Source of the DNA: UBA2199 sp964628035
GTDB lineage: Bacteria; Acidobacteriota; Aminicenantia; UBA2199
DNA length: 64,000 bases
Reading direction: 5' to 3'
NCBI GenBank assembly: GCA_964628035.1
Contig: CAZVPI010000014.1
Span: 16,680 to 80,679, forward strand
Of this stretch, positions 31,907-41,407 are shown in pieces. A program made the translations under genes and the position numbers. Numbering within the stretch: position 1 is the first letter of the stretch; the number at the start of each line of letters is the position of its first letter. A model generated the notes under the pieces. That model worked only from the letters and a program-made list of their open reading frames with translations. It did no database searches and had not been told where the DNA came from.

Positions 31907-34566
31907 AGAGCATCCCCCTGACGATCCTGTGCCTGGCCTTGCTGGCGGCCGCCTCGCTGCCGGGAAAGGCCGGCGACCCCGAGGCGCCGCCGCAGCGGGT
32001 GGTGCGGGCGGAGCGCCTGACCGGAAAAGTGCGCATCGACGGCCGCCTGGAGGAACCAGACTGGCAACGGCAGCCGTTCGGAGACTTCATCCAGCGGGAC
32101 CCCGACGACGGGCGGCCCTGCTCCGAGAAGACCGACGTCTGGCTGGCCTACGACAACGACGCCATCTACGTGGCCGCCCGTCTCCACGACTCCGAGCCCG
32201 ACAAGATCATCCGCCTGCTCTCGCGCCGGGACGACTTCGTGGAGGCCGACTATTTCATGTTCTACGTGGACCCCCTCTACGACCGGCGCAGCGGCTTCAA
32301 GTTCATGGTCAATCCCTCCGGCTCGCTGACCGACTGCATCATGTACAACGACACCTGGGACGACGTGGCCTGGGACGGCGACTGGGAAGCGGCGGCCCGC
32401 ATCGACGGCCAGGGCTGGGCGGTGGAGATGCGCATCCCCTTCGATCAGCTCCGCTTCAAGAGCAAGGGCAAGGGAGAAGAATACGTTTGGGGGATGAACT
32501 TCCGGCGCGACATCAAGCGCAAGAACGAGCGGGCCTCGCTGGTCTGGATCCCCAAGACCGAGAACGTGTTCGTCTCGCGCTTCGCCCGCATGGAGGGGGT
32601 GCGCGACATCGATCCCCGGCCGCTGCGGGAAGCGACCCCCTACGTCATCGGTAAGGCGAACTTTATCCAGGCGGAGCCCGGCAATCCCTTCCGCACCGGC
32701 CATGAATTCCTAGCCAACGGCGGCGCCGACTTCAAGCTGGGGCTCTCCAGCAGCCTGACCCTGGACCTGTCGCTGAATCCCGATTTCGGGCAGGTGGAGG
32801 TCGACCCGGCCGTGATCAACCTGTCGGCGGCCGAGAGCTACTACTCCGAGAAGCGCCCCTTCTTCCTGGAGGGGGGGCAGATCTTCCGCTTCGGCTCCGG
32901 CGGCGCCAGCAATTCCATCGGCGCCAACTGGAGCAGCCCCACCCTGTTCTACAGCCGCCGCATCGGCCGGCCGCCGCAGGGCCGCGCCGGCAACGACGGC
33001 TACTCGCGCTATCCGGACTGGACCACGATCCTGGCCGCCGGCAAGTTGAGCGGCACGATCGGCGACGGCTGGAAGCTGGGGCTGCTGACGGCCCTGACCC
33101 AGAGGGAATACGCCGAAATCGACCTGGACGGCGCCCGCTCCGGCTGGGAGGTCGAGCCCTTCGCCGGGCTCTCGGTCCTGCGCCTGCAGAAGGAGTTCGC
33201 CCAGGGCCGCCAGGGGCTGGGATTCATCGCCACCTCGGTCCTGCGCGACCTGCGGGCGGCCGACCTGTCCTCCCTGATGAGCAGGCGGGCGTTCAGCTTC
33301 GGCGTCGACGGCTGGGCATTCCTGGACCGGAAGAAGGTCTGGGCGGCGACCGGCTGGCTGGCGGGGACCAGCGTGTCCGGGAGCCCGGAACAGATCGCGG
33401 GGCTGCAGCGATCCTACCCGCACTACTACCAGCGGCCCGACGCCGACTATCTGCAGCTGGACGGGGAGGCGACGTCGCTGTCGGGACTGGCCGGCCGCTT
33501 CACGCTGAACAAGGAGAAGGGCAACCTCCTGTTCAATGCCGCGCTGGGCTTCATCTCGCCGGGCTTCGACTCCCGCGACCTGGGCTACCAGTCCCAGGGC
33601 GACCTGATCAACGGCCACGTGATGCTGGGCTACCGTTCGTTCAAGAAATGGAAGTTCATCAAGGAGTGGGACCTGCTGCTCTTCACCCAGAGGAACTACA
33701 ACTTCGGCGGCGACCTCGTCGGCGAGCAGCGCGTCATCCTGATCAACGACCTGACCTTCACCAACTTCTGGTCGGCCTACTGGCAGTGGAGCCGCAACCC
33801 GGCCTGCTGGAGCGGCACCCAGAGCCGCGGCGGTCCGCTGATGCGCAGGCTGCCGTACGACTGGATCGACTGGGGGGTCTGGAGCAACGGCAACAAGCCG
33901 CTGGTGCTCAGCTTCGGCGGCTACCATCTGTGGAGCGGGTGGGGCCTGTCAAACCACAGCGGCTCGCTTTCCCTGCAATGGAAGCCCAACACGAACTTCA
34001 ACCTGTCGCTCTCCCCCGCCTACGAGGTCGACCGGAATCCCGCCCAGTGGCTGGCCAACGTCGCCGACCCTGCCCAGTCGGCCACCTACGGCACGCGCCA
34101 CCTCTTCGGCCGCCTGGACCAGAAGACGATCTCCTGCTCTGTCCGCCTGAACTGGATCTTCTCGCCACAGCTCAGCCTGCAGGCCTACATCCAGCCCTTC
34201 ATCGCCGTGGGCGCCTACGACGGCTTCAAGGAGCTTCTGCGGCCGCGGAGCTGGGACTTCCTTGAGTACGGCAGCGGCGCCTCGACCCTGGTGCGCGAGC
34301 AGGGGCGCTGCGTCATCGACCCCGGCGACGGCGGCGAGCCGATCGTCCTGGCCGATCCCGACTTCAACTACAAGTCGCTGCGGGGTACGGTCGTGCTGCG
34401 CTGGGAATACCGGCTGGGTTCGACCCTGTACCTGGTGTGGACGCAGAGCCGCGCAGACTACCGGGACCCAGGCGATCTCTCCTTGGGCCGCGACCTCGGC
34501 AGCATGCTGCGCGCCCCCGGCGACAACATCTTCATGGTGAAGTTCACCTATCGCTTCAAGATATGA
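31903..34566 (+). CDS. DUF5916 protein with carbohydrate-binding family 9-like N-domain (copy 2)
   Basis: An 887-residue exported protein, longer than copy 1 at 21975 but with the same plan. It has a signal peptide (1-22) and a CBM9-like domain (VRIDGRLEEPDWQRQPFGDF, VWLAYDNDAIYVAARLHD, FKFMVNPSGSLTD). It then has the DUF5916 opening NPDFGQVEVDPAVINLSAAESYYSEKRPFFLEGGQIF, and a barrel-like remainder ending MVKFTYRFKI. ATG 31903 overlaps the propeller gene stop by 4 bases. The two genes are probably one transcription unit of envelope proteins. Confidence 0.9.
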   Translation: MKSIPLTILCLALLAAASLPGKAGDPEAPPQRVVRAERLTGKVRIDGRLEEPDWQRQPFGDFIQRDPDDGRPCSEKTDVWLAYDNDAIYVAARLHDSEPDKIIRLLSRRDDFVEADYFMFYVDPLYDRRSGFKFMVNPSGSLTDCIMYNDTWDDVAWDGDWEAAARIDGQGWAVEMRIPFDQLRFKSKGKGEEYVWGMNFRRDIKRKNERASLVWIPKTENVFVSRFARMEGVRDIDPRPLREATPYVIGKANFIQAEPGNPFRTGHEFLANGGADFKLGLSSSLTLDLSLNPDFGQVEVDPAVINLSAAESYYSEKRPFFLEGGQIFRFGSGGASNSIGANWSSPTLFYSRRIGRPPQGRAGNDGYSRYPDWTTILAAGKLSGTIGDGWKLGLLTALTQREYAEIDLDGARSGWEVEPFAGLSVLRLQKEFAQGRQGLGFIATSVLRDLRAADLSSLMSRRAFSFGVDGWAFLDRKKVWAATGWLAGTSVSGSPEQIAGLQRSYPHYYQRPDADYLQLDGEATSLSGLAGRFTLNKEKGNLLFNAALGFISPGFDSRDLGYQSQGDLINGHVMLGYRSFKKWKFIKEWDLLLFTQRNYNFGGDLVGEQRVILINDLTFTNFWSAYWQWSRNPACWSGTQSRGGPLMRRLPYDWIDWGVWSNGNKPLVLSFGGYHLWSGWGLSNHSGSLSLQWKPNTNFNLSLSPAYEVDRNPAQWLANVADPAQSATYGTRHLFGRLDQKTISCSVRLNWIFSPQLSLQAYIQPFIAVGAYDGFKELLRPRSWDFLEYGSGASTLVREQGRCVIDPGDGGEPIVLADPDFNYKSLRGTVVLRWEYRLGSTLYLVWTQSRADYRDPGDLSLGRDLGSMLRAPGDNIFMVKFTYRFKI

Positions 34567-34583
34567 GGAAGGAAGAAACGAAG

Positions 34584-36410
34584 ATGAACACGAAGGCTGC
34601 CTTCATGCTGGGAGCGGCGCTGTTCTTCCTGGCCCCGGGCGCGGCCCTGCCGGCCGGAGCGGCATCCGCTTTCCCCTATCCCGTTGTCTTCTATTCCGGA
34701 AGAAACGGCAACAAGGACATCTACCTGCTGCGGCCGGGCGAGATGGAGCCGCGCCGCCTGACCGACCACCCGGCCGCCGACCTCTGCCCGGCCCCCTCAC
34801 CGGACGGCAGGCGCATCGCCTTCCTGAGCGACCGCGGCGGGAACATCGACATCTACTCCATGGACCTCAAGGGGGGCGACCTGCACCGGCTCACGTCCAC
34901 TCCCGAGAACGAGGAGCATCCCGAATTCACTCCCGACGGCGGGCGCATCCTGTTCGTCAGGGACTTCGAGAAGCGGACCGAGATCTGGATCATGGACGCC
35001 GACGGGACCCATCCGCGCCGCCTGACGGGCAATGACGCCCGCGACGAGCGGCCTTTCATGTCGCCCGACGGCTCGCGCATCGTCTTCATGTCCAACCGCG
35101 ACGGCAACTACGAAATCTACACCATGGCCGCCGACGGCGGCGACGAGCGGCGATTGACAAACACGCCGGAGTGGGAGATCTTCCCCGCTTGGTCGCCCGA
35201 CGGCAGCGAGATCGCCTATTCACGAAAGTTCCGGGCCGAGGGCCGCATGCAGGGGATGATCCGCGTCATGAACGCCGACGGCAGCGATGACCGGGCGATC
35301 ACCGCGGTCGGGACCCGTGACGAGAACGCCCTGTGGTCTCCCGACGGCCGCTTCATCGTCTTTCAGAGCGTGCGCGACGGCAACTTCGAGGTGTACCGCA
35401 TGAATCGCGACGGCGGCGATCCCGTGCGCCTGACCGACGATCCCTCCTGGGACGGTTGGGCCGCCTTCGTCCCGTCCGTCTGTCCGGCGAGCGAGGAGGT
35501 CGCCTTCGCCACCTTCGTCTCCGATCCGGGGCAGGAGCGGGCGGTCTCGGCCCTGGTCCGCAGCATCCGCGAGCGCGGGGGGCCCTGGAGCGGCGGCCGC
35601 GTTTATGTCGTGACCAGCGACCCGGCGGAGCTGCCCTGCGCCTCGCTGCCCCGGGAAAACGTCGAAATCCTCCCCCTGGAGATGGAAACCGCCTTTCTGG
35701 ATTATCCGCTGGCCCTGAAGGCGTTCGCCGCCGCCCAGGTCGAGAGCCGGGTCCGGGAGCGGGCGGCGACCCTGGCCTGGCTCGATCCGGGAGTGCTGGT
35801 GCTGGCGCCGCCCGCCGACCTGGTCCTGGGCGCAGGCGCCGACGTCGCCGTGCGGCCCGTCACCCTGGCCAACACCATCGGCCTCGAGCCGGGAAGCGAG
35901 CCGAACGAGTACTGGCAGCCGATCTACGCGGCCTGCGGCCTGGAGTACCGGTCCCTGCCCGCCCTGACGACCATCGCCGACAACGTCCCGGTACAGCCGT
36001 ACTACAACTGCGAAGTGTTTTCGTTCTCTCCACGCCTGGGCCTCGCCGGCGAGTGGGCCCGCCTGCTGGCCTCCCTGCTGAAGGACGCGAACTATCAAGA
36101 AACGGCCTGCACAACGTTCCTGCGCAGGCTGTTCCTGCACCAGGCGGTTCTGAGCGCCGTGATCACGGCCAGGGTGGATGCGGGACGGATCCGGGCGCTG
36201 CGGCTGTCCAGCGGCTATCCCTTCAGCCAGCACGACCGGCTGCCCGAAGGGAAAAAGGCCGCTTCCCTGGACGGCATCTCGGTGGTGATCTTCGACCGCG
36301 CCTGGCAACAGGACCCGGAGTGGCTGGGGCGTGTTCCTGCCGGCGCACCACTCAAGTCCTGGCTGGCCAGGGTCTACAGCGACTTTCACGCCGCCGGAAA
36401 GCAAAAATGA
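34584..36410 (+). CDS. PD40 (TolB-like) propeller fused to a sugar-transferase-like C-domain
   Basis: A 608-residue exported protein. After the signal peptide, residues 30-300 hold six or seven PD40 repeats with the signature SPDGxxIAFxSxRxGNxxIYxM. From residue 320 on there is a different domain: VYVVTSDPAELPCASLP, ATLAWLDPGVLVLAPP (compare the WxD strand of nucleotide-diphospho-sugar transferases), PYYNCEVFSFSP and LFLHQAVLSAVI, resembling a GT-A fold sugar-transferase module. I know no standard family with this pairing. An in-frame ATG at 34563 is possible, but GGAAG precedes ATG 34584 and the signal peptide starts there. Confidence 0.75.
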   Translation: MNTKAAFMLGAALFFLAPGAALPAGAASAFPYPVVFYSGRNGNKDIYLLRPGEMEPRRLTDHPAADLCPAPSPDGRRIAFLSDRGGNIDIYSMDLKGGDLHRLTSTPENEEHPEFTPDGGRILFVRDFEKRTEIWIMDADGTHPRRLTGNDARDERPFMSPDGSRIVFMSNRDGNYEIYTMAADGGDERRLTNTPEWEIFPAWSPDGSEIAYSRKFRAEGRMQGMIRVMNADGSDDRAITAVGTRDENALWSPDGRFIVFQSVRDGNFEVYRMNRDGGDPVRLTDDPSWDGWAAFVPSVCPASEEVAFATFVSDPGQERAVSALVRSIRERGGPWSGGRVYVVTSDPAELPCASLPRENVEILPLEMETAFLDYPLALKAFAAAQVESRVRERAATLAWLDPGVLVLAPPADLVLGAGADVAVRPVTLANTIGLEPGSEPNEYWQPIYAACGLEYRSLPALTTIADNVPVQPYYNCEVFSFSPRLGLAGEWARLLASLLKDANYQETACTTFLRRLFLHQAVLSAVITARVDAGRIRALRLSSGYPFSQHDRLPEGKKAASLDGISVVIFDRAWQQDPEWLGRVPAGAPLKSWLARVYSDFHAAGKQK

Positions 36411-36484
36411 GGGCAGAACCGGAGAGACCGGTCCTGGCGTTTCCCGGAAATACAAGAAAAATTCGCATACCAAGGAGATCCGCC

Positions 36485-37918
36485 ATGATCAAGAAATTTC
36501 TTTTCCCGGCCCTGCTGCTCGTCCTGGCCGCGCCGCTCTGCGCCGGCGAAACCGTGCTGGGACTCCCCCTGCATGTGAAGACGCTGGCGCCGGGCGCGGT
36601 CCGCGTCTGGATCGGCGATTACGTCTCCTCGACCGCCGTGTGCGCCGTGGCCACCACGAAAGGGATCGTGGTGATCGACACCACCAACATCCCCAAACTG
36701 GACGAGGCCTTCCGCAAGGTCATCGCCCGCGAACTGGGCCGCAGCGACTTCACATACCTGATCAACACCCACGGCCACATTGACCACGTCAGCGGCAACG
36801 GCGTCTATGCCGACTGCGAGATCATCTCCCATGAGGCCGTCAAGGGCATGATGGAGGAGATGTTCAGCGACATCCCCCGGCGCATCCAGCGGATGGACGA
36901 AGCGATCCGGGAGCAGAAAGAACGGATCGCCGCCGGCACGATCAAGGATGAAGGGAAGGCCGCCGCCCAAGAGCAGCTGGCCTTCAACTCCCTGGTGAGC
37001 GAATTCCTTAGATCATCCCCACAGCCCACCTTCCCCACCAGGACATTCCGCGACAAGCTGGCGCTGGACTGCGGCGACGTCACCTTGGAGCTGTACCAGG
37101 CCGGCGGCACCCACACTCCCAGCGACATCTTCATCCTCGTTCCCCAGAAAGGGCTGCTCTTCACCGGCGACATGATGGCCGACAAGTGGCTCACCGACAC
37201 CCCCGGCTGCCTGGCCACCTTCGCCCTGCGCACCGGCCGGGCCGCCGACTTCCCGGTGCTGATGAAAAATTGGCAGGTCCTGCTCGAACGCCAGGGCGAG
37301 ATCAAGCACTACATCCCCGGCCACTGGAACGGCGAGCTCTCCCACGAGGGATTCAAGGCCCGGTTCGAATACTCCAAGGCCCTGCTGGCCGACGTGGCGG
37401 CCATGGCCAAGTCGGGGGGCGACTTCAACCAGTTCGTGGCCGGCTACGCCCTGAAAGACAAGCTCCCCGCCTTGGTCGGCAGCCCGGGCATCGACAACCG
37501 CAGCCACCTCATGTCCCTGCAGCACCTGTATCAGACCTTTTCCGGCAAGCTCTCGTTGAGCGGCGCCCTGCAGGGCCTCTTCGGCCACGGGGACTTTTCG
37601 GCGAAATTCGCGGAACTGAGGGCCGACCTGCGCAAGAACAGGGAGAAATACTTTTGCACGGCCGCCGACCTGACCGGACTGGGCTACTTCCTGCTGCAGC
37701 AGCTGAAGCAGGCCGACAACGCCATCGCCATGTTCGAGCTCTACGCGGAGCTCTTCCCCGGGGACTGGAACGCCTACGACAGCCTGGCCGAGGGCTATTA
37801 CACCAAGGGCGACAAGAAGAAGGCGCTCGAGCTGTACCGCAAATCCCTGGGGCTCAACCCGGGCAACGAGAACGGCAAGAAGTACATCGAGAGGATCGAG
37901 AACGAGCTGAAAAAGTGA
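36485..37918 (+). CDS. Exported metallo-beta-lactamase-fold protein with C-terminal TPR
   Basis: A 477-residue protein with a signal peptide (1-20). The metal site is THGHIDHVSG (His96, His98, Asp100, His101), followed by GGTHTPSDI and LLFTGDMM and IPGHW, giving the complete set of MBL ligands. After about residue 320 comes a helical region with one or two TPR units (AIAMFELYAELFPGDWNAYDSLAEGYY, KALELYRKSLGLNPGN). Substrate unknown; lactonase or sulfatase-like activities are possible in this branch. AAGGAG is upstream of the ATG. Confidence 0.85.
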   Translation: MIKKFLFPALLLVLAAPLCAGETVLGLPLHVKTLAPGAVRVWIGDYVSSTAVCAVATTKGIVVIDTTNIPKLDEAFRKVIARELGRSDFTYLINTHGHIDHVSGNGVYADCEIISHEAVKGMMEEMFSDIPRRIQRMDEAIREQKERIAAGTIKDEGKAAAQEQLAFNSLVSEFLRSSPQPTFPTRTFRDKLALDCGDVTLELYQAGGTHTPSDIFILVPQKGLLFTGDMMADKWLTDTPGCLATFALRTGRAADFPVLMKNWQVLLERQGEIKHYIPGHWNGELSHEGFKARFEYSKALLADVAAMAKSGGDFNQFVAGYALKDKLPALVGSPGIDNRSHLMSLQHLYQTFSGKLSLSGALQGLFGHGDFSAKFAELRADLRKNREKYFCTAADLTGLGYFLLQQLKQADNAIAMFELYAELFPGDWNAYDSLAEGYYTKGDKKKALELYRKSLGLNPGNENGKKYIERIENELKK

Positions 37919-37983
37919 GGCAACGCCCGCCCGTTGACCGGGCGACCCGGTTCAAGCCCGGGGAAAGACGCAAGAGGTGAATC

Positions 37984-38454
37984 ATGAAGACAACCGTGAT
38001 GGGACTGGCAATGTTGCTGCTGACAGGCCTGCCGCTGGCACCAGCCCACGACCGGGAGGCGGACAGGGCGGAGATCGAACGCGTGATCAGCAACGTGATC
38101 GGCTGGGCCAGGACGAAGGACCTGGACCTGTTCTACGGCTTGATCGCCAACGACGAGGACTACGTCAGCGTCACGCCGGGGAAGCGGGTGATCAAGCGCT
38201 TCGAGGACGTGAAGCAGAATGTCCCGTTCTGGATGAGCCCCGATTTCAAGTACGTCCGGCATGAACTCAAAGACCTGGAGATCACCTTCGCCCGCTGCGG
38301 CACGGTGGCCTGGTTCTACTGCGTCCTGGACGACATCAACACCTTCAAGGGCGAGCCGGCCTCGTGGGGGAACGCCCGCTGGACGGGCGTGGTGGAGAAG
38401 CGCGACGGCAAGTGGGTCGTCGTCTCCCAGCACTTCTCCTTTGCCAAGGAGTGA
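37984..38454 (+). CDS. Exported SnoaL/NTF2-like protein (copy 1)
   Basis: A 156-residue protein: signal peptide (1-22) and a SnoaL_3-type cone-shaped domain, seen from EIERVISNVIGWARTKDLDLFYGLIANDEDYVSVTPG and the C-terminal WTGVVEKRDGKWVVVSQHFSFA. NTF2-like folds bind small ligands; no catalytic residues can be assigned. It is followed 50 bases later by a related gene, a probable tandem duplication. Confidence 0.82.
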   Translation: MKTTVMGLAMLLLTGLPLAPAHDREADRAEIERVISNVIGWARTKDLDLFYGLIANDEDYVSVTPGKRVIKRFEDVKQNVPFWMSPDFKYVRHELKDLEITFARCGTVAWFYCVLDDINTFKGEPASWGNARWTGVVEKRDGKWVVVSQHFSFAKE

Positions 38455-38504
38455 GTGGGGGGCGAACGCGGCGATGATTCCCCCCACTGGGGATGGAGGA
38501 TACA

Positions 38505-39047
38505 ATGAAGGGAAATAGTATTGTCTGCGCCCTGGCCTTGATCGTTTCCTGCGCCGGGGTCGGCCTGAACGCCGCCGTCGCGGAGCCCGCGGCCGAGCGC
38601 GAGGCGGTGCAGAAGGCCATCGAGCAGTCGATCGGCTGGGCCATCGAGAAGGATTTCGAGGCCATGTTCCGCCTGTGGGCCGACGACCTGTTCCACTTCT
38701 GGCTCTTCTCCGACAGCATCGTGGTGGGGCTGGAGAACTTCAGGAAATTCGCCGCGCAGTGGCGCGACCCCGATTTCCGCGGCACGCGCTTCGAGTTCCG
38801 CGACCTGCGCATCCGCTTCTCGCGCTCGGGCGACGTGGCCTGGTATTCCTGCTATCTCGACGACTGCGGCTCCCTCAAGGGCAAGGAATCGTGCCTGAAG
38901 GACGTCTTCCAGACCGGCGTGCTGGAGAAGCGCGACGGCCGCTGGGTGCACGCGCTGATGCACGGCTCCTACCCCGTGGACAAGGTGCCGGAGAACTACA
39001 TCCGCCACTTCTACTCGAACCTGTTCGAGAAGAAGGAAGCGAAATAG
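38505..39047 (+). CDS. Exported SnoaL/NTF2-like protein (copy 2)
   Basis: A 180-residue relative of the preceding gene: IEQSIGWAIEKDFEAMFRLWADD aligns with the first protein and VLEKRDGRWVHALMHGSY with its C-terminus, while the middle part is divergent. Signal peptide at residues 1-26. GGAGG lies seven bases before ATG 38505. It has a longer C-terminal tail (NYIRHFYSNLFEKKEAK) than copy 1. Confidence 0.82.
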   Translation: MKGNSIVCALALIVSCAGVGLNAAVAEPAAEREAVQKAIEQSIGWAIEKDFEAMFRLWADDLFHFWLFSDSIVVGLENFRKFAAQWRDPDFRGTRFEFRDLRIRFSRSGDVAWYSCYLDDCGSLKGKESCLKDVFQTGVLEKRDGRWVHALMHGSYPVDKVPENYIRHFYSNLFEKKEAK

Positions 39048-39169
39048 TCGCAGGCGCAGCGCGTGGTGACAGCCAAGAGGATGGCCAGCACGAGAAAGTT
39101 GTTATCTCGGGTGTCATTGGCCGCGGCCACTGTGGCCATGGCGTTCCAGAAAAAACTCTTCCCGGACTC

Positions 39170-39547
39170 CGCAATCCCGCCCCGGAACAGGAACGAGCGG
39201 AGGAGGCTGAAATCTTCGCCCCTGGCGGCATCAGCCTGCCCGGGCGCATCGAGTCGTGCCCGGCGCTCAGCCCCGATGGGAACGAGGCCGTCTTCGCCTT
39301 TCGCCAGGGCCCGGGCCATCGGGGCAGCTGGGACATCTCCAGCAGCTTACGGGACGACAAGGGGAACTGGCCGCCCTCGATCAACCTGGACGACGAGGTC
39401 AACGCCTCCGCCAGCGAGGACTTCCCGCTGCTGGCGCCCGGAGGCCGGCGCCTCCACTTCTTCCGCCATCACAAGACCGAGAGCGGCGAAGAGAGCGGCG
39501 ACATCCATCGCATCGACGCCGGCTTCCTGCGGACGCTGAAGAGATAA
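39170..39547 (+). pseudogene. 5'-truncated PD40 (TolB-like) gene remnant
   Basis: In this frame the sequence reads EIFAPGGISLPGRIESCPALSPDG, then GSWDISSSLRDDKGNWPPSINLDDEVNASASEDFPLLAPGG and ends GDIHRIDAGFLRTLKR. This is the C-terminal part of a PD40 protein of the kind ending '...DIYWVDA..I..L'. There is no proper start codon or signal peptide in frame, and the 120 bases after the SnoaL-like gene do not restore the missing repeats. It appears to be what is left after a deletion. Confidence 0.65.
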
Positions 39548-39617
39548 CTCCGGGTACGATCTCTGTTTTTGCCGCCTGGCTGAAATGAGGGTCTGCCCCC
39601 CGCGCCCGACGGCGGCT

Positions 39618-39660
39618 GGGGATGAAATAGCCCGGCAGCGGGGAAATATTTTTCATCCCC
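39618..39660. other. Inverted repeat upstream of the beta-helix lipoprotein
   Basis: GGGGATGAAA (39618-39627) is the exact reverse complement of TTTCATCCCC (39651-39660), with a 23-base loop. It stands about 90 bases before ATG 39750, between the PD40 remnant and the lipoprotein gene. It could be an operator or an mRNA hairpin. Confidence 0.4.
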
Positions 39661-39749
39661 CCTCCGGTTGGAATGAGATATTTCTCGTCGCGGCGTTATT
39701 TCCTATCATGCCGACGCTCGAAAACGAAAACAAGCCCGGAGGAAAAGCC

Positions 39750-41228
39750 ATGCCCCGCCGCACGTTGACCGCTCTCTTCCTGCTGTCGACCGTGGTTGCA
39801 CTGCTGCTATTATCCGGCTGCGCCCGCGAGGATGGAGTGCTCCCCGACGATCCGGCCGATCCGCAGGACCCCGCCGCCTATGAGGAGACACTGCCGCCCG
39901 ATCCCGTGTACGACGAGACGAACGTCCTGTACGTGTCGACGACGGGCAGTGATTCAGGCGGTGACGGCTCCCAGGGCTCCCCTTTCCGGACGATCGGCTG
40001 CGCCCTGGAGCGGGCCGAAGCAGGCCAATCGATCGTCCTGCGCGGCGGCACCTATAAGGAAGCCGTCCGGGTGCGTCTCGCGAACATCACCCTGCGCTCC
40101 TTTGCCGGCGAATGGGCCGTCATCCAGTGCCCCATCCAGGATCCCAACCTCGACGTGACGGTGCTGTTCGACGTCGAGGCCTCCGGCGGCAAGCTGCAGC
40201 GGCTGGAGATCGTCGGCGGCTATTATTACGGCGTGATGTTCCAGACCAAGTGGGACTGGGGCGACGCCAGCGACCGCTCCGGGGCATCGCGCATGCTCGT
40301 GGAGGACTGCCGCATCCACGACACCGGCCGCGATTGCGTCAAGATCACCCCCGGCTGCGACGACATCGTCATCCGCCGCTGCGAGATCTACCGCAGCGGC
40401 CGGCGCGACGCCGGCAACGCCGAGGGGATCGACAACGTCAACGGCGACCGCATGACGGTCGAGGACTGCCGCATCCACGACACCGCCACCAACGGCCTCT
40501 ACTTCAAAGGCGGGGCCCAGGGCTGCGTGGTGCAGCGGAATGTCGTCCACGGCTGCGGCGGCGGCGGCATCCTGGTGGGCTTCGACACCAGCCCCGAGTT
40601 CTTCGACCTGCAGGCCAATCCCGGCTATTACGAGAGCCTGGACGGCACCGTGCGCAACAACCTCGTCTACGACTGCCGCTACGCCGGCATCGGCGTCTAT
40701 GCCTCGAGCAAGCCGAGGATCTACAACAACACCGTCTACAACGCCGCCCTGGGCGGGCAGAACGCCCTTCACTTCGGGCTGACGTTCCAGGACTGGGAGC
40801 CAACGGCCAAACGGCCGCCCACCGTCGAGCCCGAGATCCGCAACAACATCTTCGCCCAGGCCGCCGGCGGCGACGAGCACGTGGTGCGCATCCGCCACGC
40901 CGACGAGCTGGGCGGGCTTTCGGCGCTGAGCGGCATGCCGGCCATGAGCCACAACCTGTATTTCCGCATCGGCGGCGGCGCCTGCCTGTTCTACGACCAG
41001 CGGCCGGGCTCTTACGCCCAGGGCCTCGGCCTGCCGCAATGGCAGGCGCACATCAGCGGCGATGACGGCTCCCTGCAGGGCGATCCCCTGCTGGACGGAG
41101 AAAGGAAGCTGACCGCCTCCAGCCCGGCGATCGACAAGGGGCTGGACAACACGGTCGTGCGCTACGACATCGACCGCCGCGCCCGCAGCGGCCGCTACGA
41201 CATCGGCGGCGACGAGTTCGACAACTGA
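39750..41228 (+). CDS. Parallel beta-helix lipoprotein (right-handed repeat, DUF1565-like start)
   Basis: A 492-residue lipoprotein: lipobox LLLSGC at residues 25-30. LYVSTTGSDSGGDGSQGSPFRTIGCALERAEAGQSIVLRGGTY is the DUF1565-type opening of pectate-lyase-like beta-helices. Repeated coils follow (MLVEDCRIHDTGRDCVKITPG, MTVEDCRIHDTATNGLYFKGG, IRRCEIYRSG, VRNNLVYDCRYAGIGVY, IYNNTVYNAA). The end SSPAIDKGLDN...YDIGGDE is typical of these choice-of-anchor-free helices. A polysaccharide-binding or lyase role is possible; no catalytic residues can be assigned. GGAGG precedes the ATG. Confidence 0.88.
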   Translation: MPRRTLTALFLLSTVVALLLLSGCAREDGVLPDDPADPQDPAAYEETLPPDPVYDETNVLYVSTTGSDSGGDGSQGSPFRTIGCALERAEAGQSIVLRGGTYKEAVRVRLANITLRSFAGEWAVIQCPIQDPNLDVTVLFDVEASGGKLQRLEIVGGYYYGVMFQTKWDWGDASDRSGASRMLVEDCRIHDTGRDCVKITPGCDDIVIRRCEIYRSGRRDAGNAEGIDNVNGDRMTVEDCRIHDTATNGLYFKGGAQGCVVQRNVVHGCGGGGILVGFDTSPEFFDLQANPGYYESLDGTVRNNLVYDCRYAGIGVYASSKPRIYNNTVYNAALGGQNALHFGLTFQDWEPTAKRPPTVEPEIRNNIFAQAAGGDEHVVRIRHADELGGLSALSGMPAMSHNLYFRIGGGACLFYDQRPGSYAQGLGLPQWQAHISGDDGSLQGDPLLDGERKLTASSPAIDKGLDNTVVRYDIDRRARSGRYDIGGDEFDN

Positions 41229-41229
41229 C

Positions 41230-41309
41230 GATTGACAGGGACGGTCTTTGTTTTTTTAGAAAGATTGACAGGGACGGTCTTTGTTTTTTTGGAAATGAAG
41301 ACCGTCCCC
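41230..41309. repeat. REP-like element GGGACGGTCTTTG, copy 3 (tandem pair)
   Basis: GATTGACAGGGACGGTCTTTG plus a seven-T run appears twice in tandem (41230 and 41263), followed by the inverted end GAAGACCGTCCCC (41297-41309). It starts directly after the lipoprotein stop codon and could end its transcription, but the arrangement is that of the mobile repeat seen at two other loci. Confidence 0.8.
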
Positions 41310-41407
41310 ATGCCGGGGCGGCGACTTGTCAGGATCTCCGGTTCCAATTTGTTCGCCCATCGGGTACAATCGTTCGGCAGGGGCTGACCCCCGGCGGGAG
41401 CGCCACC

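Noticed and set aside
41230..41309. Promoters at the two TTGACA-like words (ATTGACAGGG)
   Set aside because: They belong to the tandem repeat unit and have no -10 box at proper distance.
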